Source: Sambucus nigra
Taxonomy: Eukaryota > Streptophyta > Magnoliopsida > Dipsacales > Adoxaceae
Length of the DNA: 64,000 nucleotides
NCBI GenBank assembly: GCA_949130495.1
Contig: OX422210.1
Location: forward strand, 501,867,760 to 501,931,759
Reading direction: 5' to 3'
Shown: piece after piece, positions 55,530-64,000 of the stretch
Position numbering within the stretch: the stretch's first letter is position 1
Layout: the number at the start of each line of letters is the position of its first letter
Translations under genes and position numbers: made by a program
The notes under the pieces: generated by a model
Told to the model about the DNA's origin: nothing
Database searches by the model: none
What the model saw: only the letters and a program-made list of their open reading frames with translations

Positions 55530-56062
55530 TAAAGATGCCTAGCCACAAGGGCGTCAGACTTAGATCTTTAAATTGTTGATGTGTTGTAGATAGTGTGGGA
55601 GTTGTAGGTATTTGCATTTAGACGACTTCATCCTTGTCATCTCAGCTCTTCACTTAGTCATTTTAGATGGGGCATGTGTCGCCCATTTCCAGTTTTTATT
55701 TAGTTCAGAGAGACTTTGTACTATTTATTATTTCAGTATTCAGTTTTAGTTGGGATTGTTTGAATTATTTTATTGTCCTTCTATTTGGGATATTTTATTT
55801 AGATTGATTAATCTAACTTGTTTATTCCACTTGGATGGCTTGGCCTGTTTATTCTACTTGGATGGTTTGGTATTCAATATTATTATCTCTGTTCATATAA
55901 ATGGTTTCATAGAATAAATCATAACAATAGGACTTAATCTATAAAATTAAATATTTTGACACTTAGCTTAATTATTTATTAGGTGATTAATAAAGAAAAA
56001 TTATTTTTCGACAGTGATGCCAAGAATGAACCAACCGGTATTTAATTAGACGGTGTGTCACA

Positions 56063-56716
56063 AATTCTTATTTCCTTTTTCATAACAGTTTTGGAAAACA
56101 TATCAATTTCATAAATTTGAAGGTTTCCTACGAGTTCTTCTAACCTAAGAGTATCTAATATTCCCAACGAATTCGAGACAATGACTTAGGGATAAAATGG
56201 GCTAGCATGGATCTCAAAATCTTTTTCACAACTCTCGTCTCAGGAATTTTCTCACCAATATTACAAATATAATTTACTATGTCCAACAAATGTGTGTAAA
56301 ACTCATCAAAAGACTTAGACTCTAGTATGGTAATAGTCTTAAATTGTGTGGTGAGGTTTTGAAACTCAGAAGCTTTCACAACATTGGTACCCTCGTGAGT
56401 GAGCTGGAGGGTATCCTAAGCTTCTTTAGATGTGGGGCATGTCTTGATGCGACATAACTCGTTAGGGGTGACAACTCCATAAATGGCACTTAAACCTCAT
56501 GATCTAATTGACTCCATTTTAGTTCATCTTTTGTCCAGGCAGTGACATATTTAGGACCTATGGCATCACCATTTGTCATAGTGGGTGGTGTCCACCCTAT
56601 TTCATAAACAAGCCAAACACTCTCGTCACCACTTTTAAAGATGACCTTATTCAAGCTTTCCAATAAGCATAATTAGACCCATTGAAAATCGGTATCTTAT
56701 TATACAAATTATCCAT
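56063..56716 (-). pseudogene. Copia-type gag, N-terminal part
   Basis: On the minus strand ATG at 56716 opens MDNLYNKIPIFNGSNYAYWK, followed by a stop, then in nearby frames KVVTRVFGLF, TAWTKDELKWSQLDHEV and, at 56379-56155, ASEFQNLTTQFKTITILESK, SFDEFYTHLLDIVNYICNIG, EKIPETRVVKKILRSM. This is the UBN2-type gag domain of plant Ty1/copia elements (F-x-G-x-N-Y-x-x-W, FY..L..IVN, V.KIL.S.). The ATG is 123 bases from the primer-binding site. The frame stays open toward EIDMFSKTVMKKEIRI at 56063, where the solo LTR begins. Confidence 0.82.
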
Positions 56717-56839
56717 AACACCCATAATTTAAAGGATCACACAAAAACTTAGTGTAACCGACTTTGATACGAATTTGAAAAAGTTAGTATAAAAAGATTC
56801 TTAAATAAATCAAGATCACACGATATTTTAGTGGAACCT

Positions 56840-56851
56840 GTTCTGATACCA
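56840..56851 (-). other. Copia-type primer-binding site
   Basis: On the minus strand TGGTATCAGAAC, close to TGGTATCAGAGC of initiator tRNA-Met, begins three bases after the LTR end. Confidence 0.85.
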
Positions 56852-56854
56852 ATT

Positions 56855-57012
56855 TGAAAAAATAAGATGGGGTTTTCTATGTATTTATTCGTATCTTAGG
56901 CTACGCCCACACAAATTCAAATTTACCCAAATTTTATCACGATTAGCAATTAGGTGTGCATGCAATAAAATGTTCAAATTAATTATGCCAAACCACGTAA
57001 ATAATCTTGTAA
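56855..57012 (-). repeat. Copia-type 5' LTR, surviving end
   Basis: Matches 47110-47260 and then stops abruptly at AAATAATC (about 57010). The rest of this LTR was deleted, replaced or has diverged. Confidence 0.8.
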
Positions 57013-57807
57013 CGACATATTTTATTGTTCGATTTACATTTGAGTATGTCGTATACCACTACAACTGTCGAAGACTTATTCAAGTTCAATCATGCATCAA
57101 TACAGATCCGAATATCAAAGTTCTTCAACATTCAAGCCTCCATGAGATTAATTTTAGGATAGTTGTGTTTTTAAACCTTAACGGTCCACTTAGAGTGTTG
57201 GGATAATTTTTCTAAAAAATTTTCTAAGTGTTGAGGCAGAGTTTTTCATCAAAGAATCTTTTCTAAGTGTTGAGGTGAACTTTTGAAATAAAAAAGAAAA
57301 AAAATTCCTTTTTTTGTAAGGTCGTTCGAGTGACCTATGTAAGCTGTCCAAACGACTTTACCATCTTGTGCGAAGCTGTTATTCAAGTGACAGTTAGTTT
57401 TATTCGAGCGATATCCAGTTTCGTTCGAGCGACGTGCCACCTTAAGATTTTTATATAATGATTGTTAAACCACTCCGTTTTCATTAAGAAGACCTGGCGT
57501 TTTTCAATCTGTCCAAACTGCAAACTAGTAGAATTATTTGTCTTCTTCATTTAAGGTTCAAATCCTTTTGTTTTCAATTCACAAACCATCCCAATCTTTA
57601 TGTGAATTATTTTGGAACCCAAGAACATAATTTTGTGAATTTTCTCTTATAGAGAAGAACTCTAATGTTGATCTAGGTGTCACTTGAGGGAGGTGATGGG
57701 ATGATGTGACTGTGTCATAGGGAGTACTCATGGGTGTTCTTGGGATAACTGAACTACGGTTCTTGTGGAGTTGCTGCAAAATTCCATTCCTGATTTAGGT
57801 TGCGGCC
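57013..57807. other. Unassigned stretch with TCGA palindrome words
   Basis: No gene. 57321-57435 holds GTCGTTCGAGTGACC, TTATTCGAGCGATA and TTTCGTTCGAGCGACG. TTTTCTAAGTGTTGAGG recurs at 57218 and 57257. CCTTA at 57440 equals the base group next to the left copia LTR (47105-47109), possibly a target duplication, but this is weak. Confidence 0.4.
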
Positions 57808-59456
57808 TGTAATACCCCATATTTTTATGATTTAAATAATTATGGAATAAATTATTATTGTGGGATTAATTGAATTAAAATGTGAGAATTTAATTGTTAA
57901 TTAATCCGAATTGAAAATGAATATTAACTAATGTGCCAAGGGTTGATACTTATTGATTGAATATTACTGTGCGATATGTCATATAGAACCGTACACTTCA
58001 ATAAACTTTCAAGAATGAGAAATACGACAATTTAGTAAATTATGTCAGACGAGCGTGTGAGTCGTTACGGGACTAATTTAATAGAATAAAAAGTCTAATT
58101 ATTTTTAGTAACGCGTATGGTCATTTAGAGTGCGTCGTTGAGTCCGGAAGGGTCGAGATAGTCAGAATAATTTACCCGGGTGTTTAGTTTGGGTCCCGGG
58201 GCAATTTTAGGCCTCACTGGCACCCCGAGAGGGCATTAGGGTATATTGTATTTTTGGGTTTAATTAATGGACGAAAATTAGTAGTTATTTTATCATCCAA
58301 GAAAAGTCCATTAGGGTTGAGAGATACAGAAAGTAAAGAACGACCATAGAGGGTGTGAGGGAGAACCAAATTCCAAGAGGGAAGACCTAATTAGCACCAC
58401 CTTGCACAACCACCACCACCACCGTGTAGATCGGGACGAGGGGAACACGCCCATACCAACAACGTCAAGAAATCAGATGACTAATTTGAGGCAAGTGTTT
58501 ATTACTTGCTTTTCTTTAGCATTTAATCATATTCATGTTAGTATAGGGTTGATATAAACATGTTTTGTTCCTAAAAGCGATGAAAATTGGAGATTTAGGA
58601 TGTATGATTTTAATCTGAGATTAATTAGATTTAACCCTCCATGTATGTAGAATAGAAATCACATTTTGATGAACTTATGTGAAGAACAAATCTAGAAATC
58701 ATGTGTTCTTGAATAAGAAATTGAAGAACTAGGGTTTTAGTAAATGAATTTGGGGATTTCATATTTATTTAATGATTCAGAATGATTTAATGATTCTAGG
58801 ATGTTAGAATCCATATGTAATTGTTAGGATTCAATTTGCAACTATTTGATTGGAGTTTGGGATGTTGATTTAGAGGTTTTGGGGTTAAAAATGGTGGGAA
58901 AACGCTTAAATTATGGGTAAAAGACGAAACAGTAGGTCTCGTGTGAAGTTGCGCGAAGTCGTTCAAGCGAGATTGCATCTCGCGCGAATTCGCTCGAGCG
59001 ACACGTGGCAGTCGTTCAAATGACATGCCATCTGGTTCGAGCGACAGGGTGAATTTTCGATAAACTTCTTAGGGCAGTTTTGGAATTTTCCAGTCTTTAT
59101 GAGTGAGAGAAATTACCAGTTAACAGATTTAAAACGAGGAAGGTCTATGAGAAAGTAGGTGAGTTTTATACTTTAATTAATCCGAAAAGAAGAGGTGCTT
59201 TGGTAATTACTAAAGAGTTGTGTTAATTTAGTAATATTATAAAATACATAATAATGAGAATGAAATATTTATGGTAAATATACAAGAAGGTTAGGAGAAT
59301 ACCCATAAATATTAATAGGATTTGTGGATACCTATTACATGCTTAATATTATGTGTATGACATACCTAACTGCTTGATATCACGGGAGGTGGTGTAGAGA
59401 CAGTCTTATCCTGGGTGACCTTCGAGGGGATTATTGACTTGTATCTCAGAACATAG
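57808..59456 (+). mobile_element. Tekay-like LTR, broken by Tat-3
   Basis: Starts TGTAATACCCCATA and follows the family order: GGACTAATTTAATAG, CCCGGGTGTTTAG, promoter-side region, palindrome cluster (58935-59045), ATGTGTATGACATACCTAA. It stops at CAGAACATAG where the Tat-3 LTR begins. The rest should lie beyond the window. Confidence 0.88.
58935..59045. repeat. Palindrome cluster in Tekay-like LTR (CTCGAGCG type)
   Basis: Contains AATTCGCTCGAGCGACA, AGTCGTTCAAGCGAGA, GCATCTCGCGCGAATT, TGGTTCGAGCGACAG. It is at the same LTR position as the GATCGATC and TTCGAA clusters in related copies. Confidence 0.85.
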
Positions 59457-59469
59457 TGATATGCCCAAG

Positions 59470-59910
59470 TGTAACCTCGGCCCAGTGACACCAACCTCGA
59501 CCGAGATGATGGCCGAAATATTGACCGATCCTTGATAAGTCGTGGGCCCGCGATATCATCCCTCAGCCAGACCAGGGTCGGCCCAGGCCGACAAAACTAT
59601 CTACACTTCAATGGACACTACGCGCATCACAGGCATCAACAACGTTCTCATATACCTGGGTATGGCAACCTCGGCCGAGGGTAGGCCGAGGTGACAGGGA
59701 GCCTTGGTAACCTTCATGGAACCAATCCAACCTCGGCTTGGGCCGAGGTCACAAGAAGCCTTAGTAATCATCAGCATGGCACTAGTCCAACCTTGGCTGG
59801 GGCCGACCCCAGCATAATGTCTCGGTCGAGATCAGGCCGAGACTCCCTATAACACATCTCGGATTGAACGAACATCAAGTCTTTACAGCTCGGCCTCTCC
59901 CAGGCCGAGG
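59470..59910. repeat. GGCCGAGG inverted-repeat cluster in U3
   Basis: Examples: GTCGGCCCAGGCCGAC, CCTCGGCCGAGG, CTCGGCTTGGGCCGAGG, TCTCGGTCGAGA, CTCGGCCTCTCCCAGGCCGAG (first 20 bases given in parts: CTCGGCC, TCTCCCA, GGCCGAG). All can form hairpins. Confidence 0.9.
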
Positions 59911-60122
59911 TCATTCACCAATATGACTGCCGAGCATCTGTTGACATTTGGATAAGGACACCTGGGCACAAATCAGTTGTAACAAGATTATTATCCACAT
60001 GTGGGAGAATATTTCATCATCATTACTTACATGTGACAGTGACAGATGGCACTCCCACATTGGTGAGACTACTACACACATGCTCATTACATGCATGGGG
60101 GTACACTACACCACCTAGGCAC

Positions 60123-60131
60123 TATATATAG
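60123..60131 (+). promoter_or_regulatory. TATA box of Tat-3 LTR
   Basis: TATATATAG, about 310 bases before the LTR end, followed by an A/C-rich leader. Confidence 0.7.
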
Positions 60132-60443
60132 GGATCATCCCCTACCTTGCAAAAGGATCCCAGTTATTTTAACCCTAGCTAAAACTCTATCTAACTATAC
60201 AGTAGAGAGAGAAAGCTTGTGAGAATTGTATCCATGGCCATTAGTGCCTTCATTCAGTGATATTACTCACACACTCACAGTGGACGTAGGCCAGATTGGC
60301 TGAACCACTTATATTCCGGTGTTGATTCCCCTTATCCTCATCTCATTCTCTTATCTCTCTATATAACTGTGCTGCCATTATTATTCCTATATTGAGCTTG
60401 AAAACACCTTACCTGGTGGTGCTGATTCTTAGCATCATCATTT

Positions 60444-60461
60444 TGGCGCCGTCTGTGGGAA
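60444..60461 (+). other. Tat-3 primer-binding site
   Basis: TGGCGCCGTCTGTGGGAA, three bases after the LTR end. Same motif as Tat-2. Confidence 0.88.
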
Positions 60462-60616
60462 TCGAGAAGCTAACTCTTCCTCTTTTTCTGCTTAACCTCA
60501 CCGGAGACTCTGGTGGTGAACCAGGAACCACCCCTTGTGTGGAGCTGTTTCACCATTGAAAGAGGTCCTTTAAGGTATTAAGCTCACTTGCTGCTCAAGC
60601 TCTTTATTGTTAACAC

Positions 60617-62580
60617 ATGGCACCAGAATTACCACCGCCTCTTCCGCCGCCCGGAGGTGGAGGGGCTAGCTCCAGTCAGGCTCCTCCCCAGTCCAAAATG
60701 GCGGAGGTAGTAGTAGCCTTGAAATCTTTAGTTACAACACAACAGGCCATGAAGGAGCAATTTTCCCAGCTCAGCCAAACCATGATGATGAGGCCACCTG
60801 GAGTCTCACCGGACATGATAACTCCGGCGGCAGTTCAGCCTCATCCTGAAACTAGGGGACCACCCCAGGCGCCAATGAAGGACCAGCCTGCACCTCAGCG
60901 GAGAAGGGACGTTGCTGACCCTAGGCGCTTGCGCCTGGGGAGGCAGGGAAACCCTTGCCCATAAGACAGGTATGATGACTTAGAAGCTGAAGAGGCCCCA
61001 GAAGACTGCTGGGAGTTGTATGAGGTGTCTAATAACACTATACGACCTCTTAGATAGAGTCAAGGATGTGTCGGCCGAAGAAAAGAAGAGGCCCAGCGAA
61101 GAGGGTCGACCTTTGATAGGTTGAGCAGAGGGTCAGCCTTCGAGAGGCTAGGCCCGGTGAATGACCTAAGACACAGGCTATCAAGGTCGAGGAGTGCAGC
61201 AGGCTCTCATTGAGGGGGTAGGAAAGGTCGGCCAGACCAAGGCCGACCTTGTGAAGGAAGAGCCAGGGAACAGGAAGAGGTGAACAATCAACGTGTTATG
61301 GCTGGGGAACCCTCTGTCCATCGCAGGGAGGTGGCAGGGGATAACCTTGGCCAAGTTGATGAGAGAAGACCCTGGAATGATTCCATCCAACGCCTCGAGG
61401 AGAAGATAGGAGACCTCATTAAAAGAAGGTACCCACTGCAGAGGGGCTACTCAGAGGGTTCCCCATTTGTGGCTAGGATAGTGGGGTTCCCAACCCCAGC
61501 TAAGTTCAAGCCTCCTACAGTGACTCCTAAGTATGATGGCAGCACTAACCCTGTACACCATATCGAGATGTATCAGTCGACAGCAAACATTTACTTGATC
61601 CCTGATGAGATGAAGTGTAGGGCCTTCTCAGGGACCTTGACAGGGGCAGCTCATAGTTGGTTTACCTCCCTTCCGAAGAACTCAATTGAGAACTTCAAAG
61701 GCCTGGTTGAGCAGTTCATCCACAACTTCTGCTTTGGGGTAAGACCCCAAAAGAAGACTACCCACCTGCTGTATGTCAAACAGGCTAAGGGTGAAAGCCT
61801 AAGAGACTACATAGCACGATTCAACAAAGAGAAGTTGGAGGTGGAAGATTATGAAGAGAGCATAGCCATGACCGCCCTTATAGGGAAGCTACTGTGGAAA
61901 CTGGCGAAAGACCCCCTAGGTCTATGGTGGAGCTGGCAACCGCAAGGAAGGTGACGAATGCGGAAGAGGCGATGGCAGCCAAGTATGAGGAGGAGAACCG
62001 CGGTGGCACTGGGAGGTCCCAAGGTAAAAAAGAGGGGAAGAAGAGATCAGGAGATGACAAGTTCTCTCATTACACTCCTCTGTCTGTGAGCTATGAACAC
62101 ATCCTTAATGAGATTAAGACTGACCGAACTCTGAGGTGGCCTGAGAAACTGAAGGCCCCGCCACATAAGAGGAACAAAAACCTATGGTGCGAGTTCCATC
62201 AGGATCACGGCCATGTCATAGATAGATGCTTCGCTCTAAAGGATGAGATTGAGAAGATGCTGAAATCTGGAAAGCTGAGGAAGTATGTGGATGTCAAGGC
62301 TCCTAAGGGTGGAAGAGAAGACCCTAAGAAGAGAAGAAATGACAGATACCGAGGAGATGTCCCGGCTAGAAGGAACGATGATTCAGAGGGAGATGATGAA
62401 GATGACCCGGATCTTCCGCCAAAGGATGATAACACCCCGGTAAAGAGGGTTGGTATGATCTCCTTTGGTGTTAGCACCATATGTGGGGGATTTGTAGGAG
62501 GTGTCTCTGAGGTAGCCGATAAGAAGGCTCATGTAGCAGAGGCCAGGTCAGTGGCCAAGCCTGAGGTTGTGAATCTAACA
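60617..62580 (+). pseudogene. Tat-3 gag
   Basis: ATG at 60617 opens a proline-rich leader (MAPELPPPLPPPGGGGASSS) and continues with KSLVTTQQAMKEQFSQLSQT. The frame ends at 60964. After a broken part the frame 61280-61954 encodes the core gag: FPTPAKFKPPTVTPKYDGST, NPVHHIEMYQSTANIYLIPD, GTLTGAAHSWFTSLPKNSIE, GESLRDYIARFNKEKLEVED. A one-base shift near 61900 leads to frame 61894-62760 with EEAMAAKYEEEN and the knuckle-like CEFHQDHGHVIDRCFALKDE (C, H, H, C). A lysine, aspartate-rich region follows. Gag packages the RNA. At least two breaks. Confidence 0.85.
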
Positions 62581-63150
62581 TCTTCCGATACCGTGCAGAA
62601 GAGGAAGAAGGTAGACATGGACACCCTCGTAGTGGGGTTCTCCAGAATCGACTTCAAGGGTATCTTAGCCTCCCATGATGACCCTTTGGTCATAACAACA
62701 ATGGTGCATGGGTGCGAGGTTGGAAGGATCCTCATATATGGAGAAGCTCAACAAACGTGATGTTCTGGTCGTGCTTCAAGAGCCTGGGTCTTAGCAGGGC
62801 AAGGCTGGTGCCCTATCATCACCCTTTGATAGGCTTCAGTGGTGAAAAGGTACACCCCTTAGGCATGTATGAAATGGATGTACGGATGTGGGATGAGTGG
62901 CCTAAGAGGATGACCAAGAAAATAAACTTTTTCATCATGGGCGAAAACGTTTTCTCGGCCTACAACCTCATCATAGGAAGAGTGGCCCTGAAAGAGTTTG
63001 AAGCCGTGCCGTCAACGGTCCATCAGATGCTAAAATTCCTGACTCTTTATGGAGTAGGGGAAGTGAAAGGGGACCAGACCATGGCGCGGGAGTGTTACTT
63101 CAACTCGGCCGAAGAGAGAGAGGCCCATAAGAAAGCAACCACCACGTATA
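62581..63150 (+). pseudogene. Tat-3 protease (active site disrupted)
   Basis: The frame 61894-62760 ends in FKGILASHDDPLVITTMVHG, CEVGRILIYG, then shifts: the usual active-site aspartate codon at about 62737 reads TAT (tyrosine), and one base is missing a few positions later. The next frame from 62712 continues with SSTNVMFWSCFKSLGLSRA, HPLIGFSGEKVHPLGMYEMD, NFFIMGENVFSAYNLIIGRV, the second half of Tat proteases. Both lesions inactivate it. Confidence 0.82.
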
Positions 63151-64000
63151 GCATTGACACTCTTGACCCAAGAGACGAAACAAAATTGAAGAAGGGTGAG
63201 GCCGCGAAAGAGGAAGAATCCATCGTCCTCAATGAGGACGAGCCAAAAAAAACCGTCCAGGTCGGTAAGGCCCTAGAGCCAGGAATCAAGGAAGAGCTGA
63301 TAAACTTCCTCAGGAGGAGACATAGTGTCTTCTCATGGAGTCACGCAGACATGCCTGGCATCGACCCTAAGGTCATGAGCCACAAGCTCAACGTGGACAG
63401 AGATTCCAGGCCGATCAAGCAAAGATGAAGAGTGTACTCTAGGGAGAAGTATGACGTCATCCGGGAAGAGGTGAAAAAGTTGGAAGAGGCTGAGTTCATA
63501 AGAGAGGTCACTTACCCGGAGTGGCTCTCAAATGCAGTCATTGTGCCTAAGGCCAATGGGAAGTGGCGAATGTGTGTAGATTTCACTGATCTGAACAAGT
63601 CTTGCCCGAAAGATAGCTATCCCTTACCTAGGATAGACCAGATGGTGGACGCAACGGCAGGGCACGAGCTCATGAGCTTCATGGACGCTTATTCAGGCTA
63701 CAACTAAATCTTCATGGAAGCCGAAGACTCTGAGAAGACAACCTTCATTACTGACAAAGGGATGTACTGCTACAAGGTGATGCCCTTCGGACTGAAAAAT
63801 GTGGGAGCAACGTATCAACGTCTTGTCAATAAGATGTTCGAGGAGAAAATAGGTAAGACCATGGAGGTGTATGTGGATGATATGCTAACGAAGAGCTTGA
63901 AAGCATGTACGCACGTAGCGGACCTTGAGAAGACCTTTGACGTCATGGAATCGTACAGAATGAAGATCAACCCAGCGAAGTGTGTCTTTGGGGTAGGAGC
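63151..64000 (+). pseudogene. Tat-3 RT, N-terminal two thirds (runs out of window)
   Basis: After LNEDEPKKTVQVGKALEPGI and FSWSHADMPGIDPKVMSHKL comes a TGA (63426-63428), then EKYDVIREEVKKLEEAEFIR, GKWRMCVDFTDLNKSCPKDS, YPLPRIDQMVDATAGHE, FMDAYSGYN, a TAA in place of a glutamine codon (63705-63707), DKGMYCYKVMPFGLKNVGAT, YQRLVNKMFEEKIGKTMEVY and the catalytic VDDMLTK. It is one frame; only these two stops break it, both at codons that could come from C-to-T. The end is cut by the window. Confidence 0.9.

Larger units (their letters stand above)
50998..56062 (+). mobile_element. Tekay-like solo LTR with internal 2-kb tandem duplication
   Basis: Starts TATAATACCCCGTA (first G changed to A) and ends GGTGTGTCACA. 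The flanks AATCC (50993-50997) and AATTC (56063-56067) are a 5-bp target duplication with one change. Inside, about 2.0 kb from 51258 is repeated from 53262. No internal coding region is present, so it is a solo LTR that later (or before) duplicated a part of itself. It splits the copia-type gag. Confidence 0.88.
47110..57012 (-). mobile_element. Copia-type element with gag only, minus strand (solo LTR nested)
   Basis: The two ends share an LTR part (47110-47260 and 56855-57012) with the same GATGGGGTTTTCTA, ACGC(A/C)CACACAAATT and GTGCATGCAATAAAATGT words. Next to the right one is a primer-binding site. Gag runs on the minus strand from 56716 to 49642 and is split by a Tekay-like solo LTR. 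Between gag and the left LTR (about 1.4-1.6 kb) no RT, integrase or RNase H is seen. This is the build of a gag-only (TR-GAG) element, or of a copy with pol deleted. Confidence 0.7.
59457..60440 (+). repeat. Tat-3 5' LTR, 984 bp
   Basis: Starts TGATATGCCC and ends AGCATCATCA, with mirrored tips, and is followed by the primer-binding site. U3 (59470-59910) is full of CTCGGCC and GGCCGAG in both orientations. TATATATAG at 60123 is a good promoter box; leader with CAGTGGACGTAGGCC. Inserted in the LTR at 57808. Confidence 0.9.

Noticed and set aside
55349..55617. Frames across the TA/TG microsatellite
   Set aside because: They only translate the dinucleotide repeat inside an LTR.

Overview
The window looks like plant nuclear heterochromatin. 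It is AT-rich and consists almost wholly of nested, decayed transposable elements. No intact host gene, rRNA, tRNA or CRISPR array was seen. The evidence is from domain content: Ty3/gypsy elements of the Tat lineage (with a second, archaeal-type RNase H), a chromodomain-bearing Ty3/gypsy element (Tekay/Del-like), Ty1/copia gag, CACTA and hAT-like DNA transposons. These combinations are typical of flowering plants. I do not name a species.

Layout. 1-2384 is a minus-strand Tekay-like LTR cut by the window edge; it sits inside the pol of a plus-strand Tat element (Tat-1, about 2385-15509). Tat-1 has pol in one frame (2703-6190), then a long intron-containing antisense gene with a plant-mobile-domain-like part (10695 down to 6524) and a 56-bp hairpin array. 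Tat-1 is interrupted at 11109-13674 by a CACTA transposon with TIRs, a 3-bp target duplication, palindromic subterminal repeats, and a captured B3-domain gene fragment arranged as an inverted repeat. 15510-23843 is a Tekay-like element with a truncated 5' LTR, broken gag-pol, chromodomain and a full 2.86-kb 3' LTR.

24824-37746 is a minus-strand Tat complex: a fragment of one antisense gene (24824-25937), an LTR (25938-26437), a second antisense gene on the plus strand (26863-30490), a 32-bp hairpin array (30835-31030), then integrase, RNase H, RT, protease and gag on the minus strand (31123-36679), a primer-binding site and an LTR (36746-37151). A second LTR of that family lies head-to-head at 37340-37746. 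37747-44822 is a poorly identifiable AT-rich mosaic that ends in a CACTA-type terminus. 44823-46517 is a degenerate minus-strand Tat pol, cut by a 572-bp hAT-like MITE (46518-47089).

47110-57012 is a minus-strand copia-type element in which only gag is recognisable; its gag is split by a Tekay-like solo LTR (50998-56062) carrying an internal 2-kb tandem duplication. 57808-59456 is another Tekay-like LTR, broken by a Tat element (Tat-3) whose LTR, primer site, gag, protease and start of RT run to the window end.

Recurring themes: (1) LTRs of three unrelated lineages carry clusters of CG-containing palindromes; (2) two Tat elements carry an antisense gene plus an array of hairpin-forming tandem repeats near the pol 3' end; (3) many of the nonsense codons look like C-to-T changes, as expected for old methylated DNA; (4) the B3 inverted repeat in the CACTA element is the best candidate for a new regulatory RNA locus.
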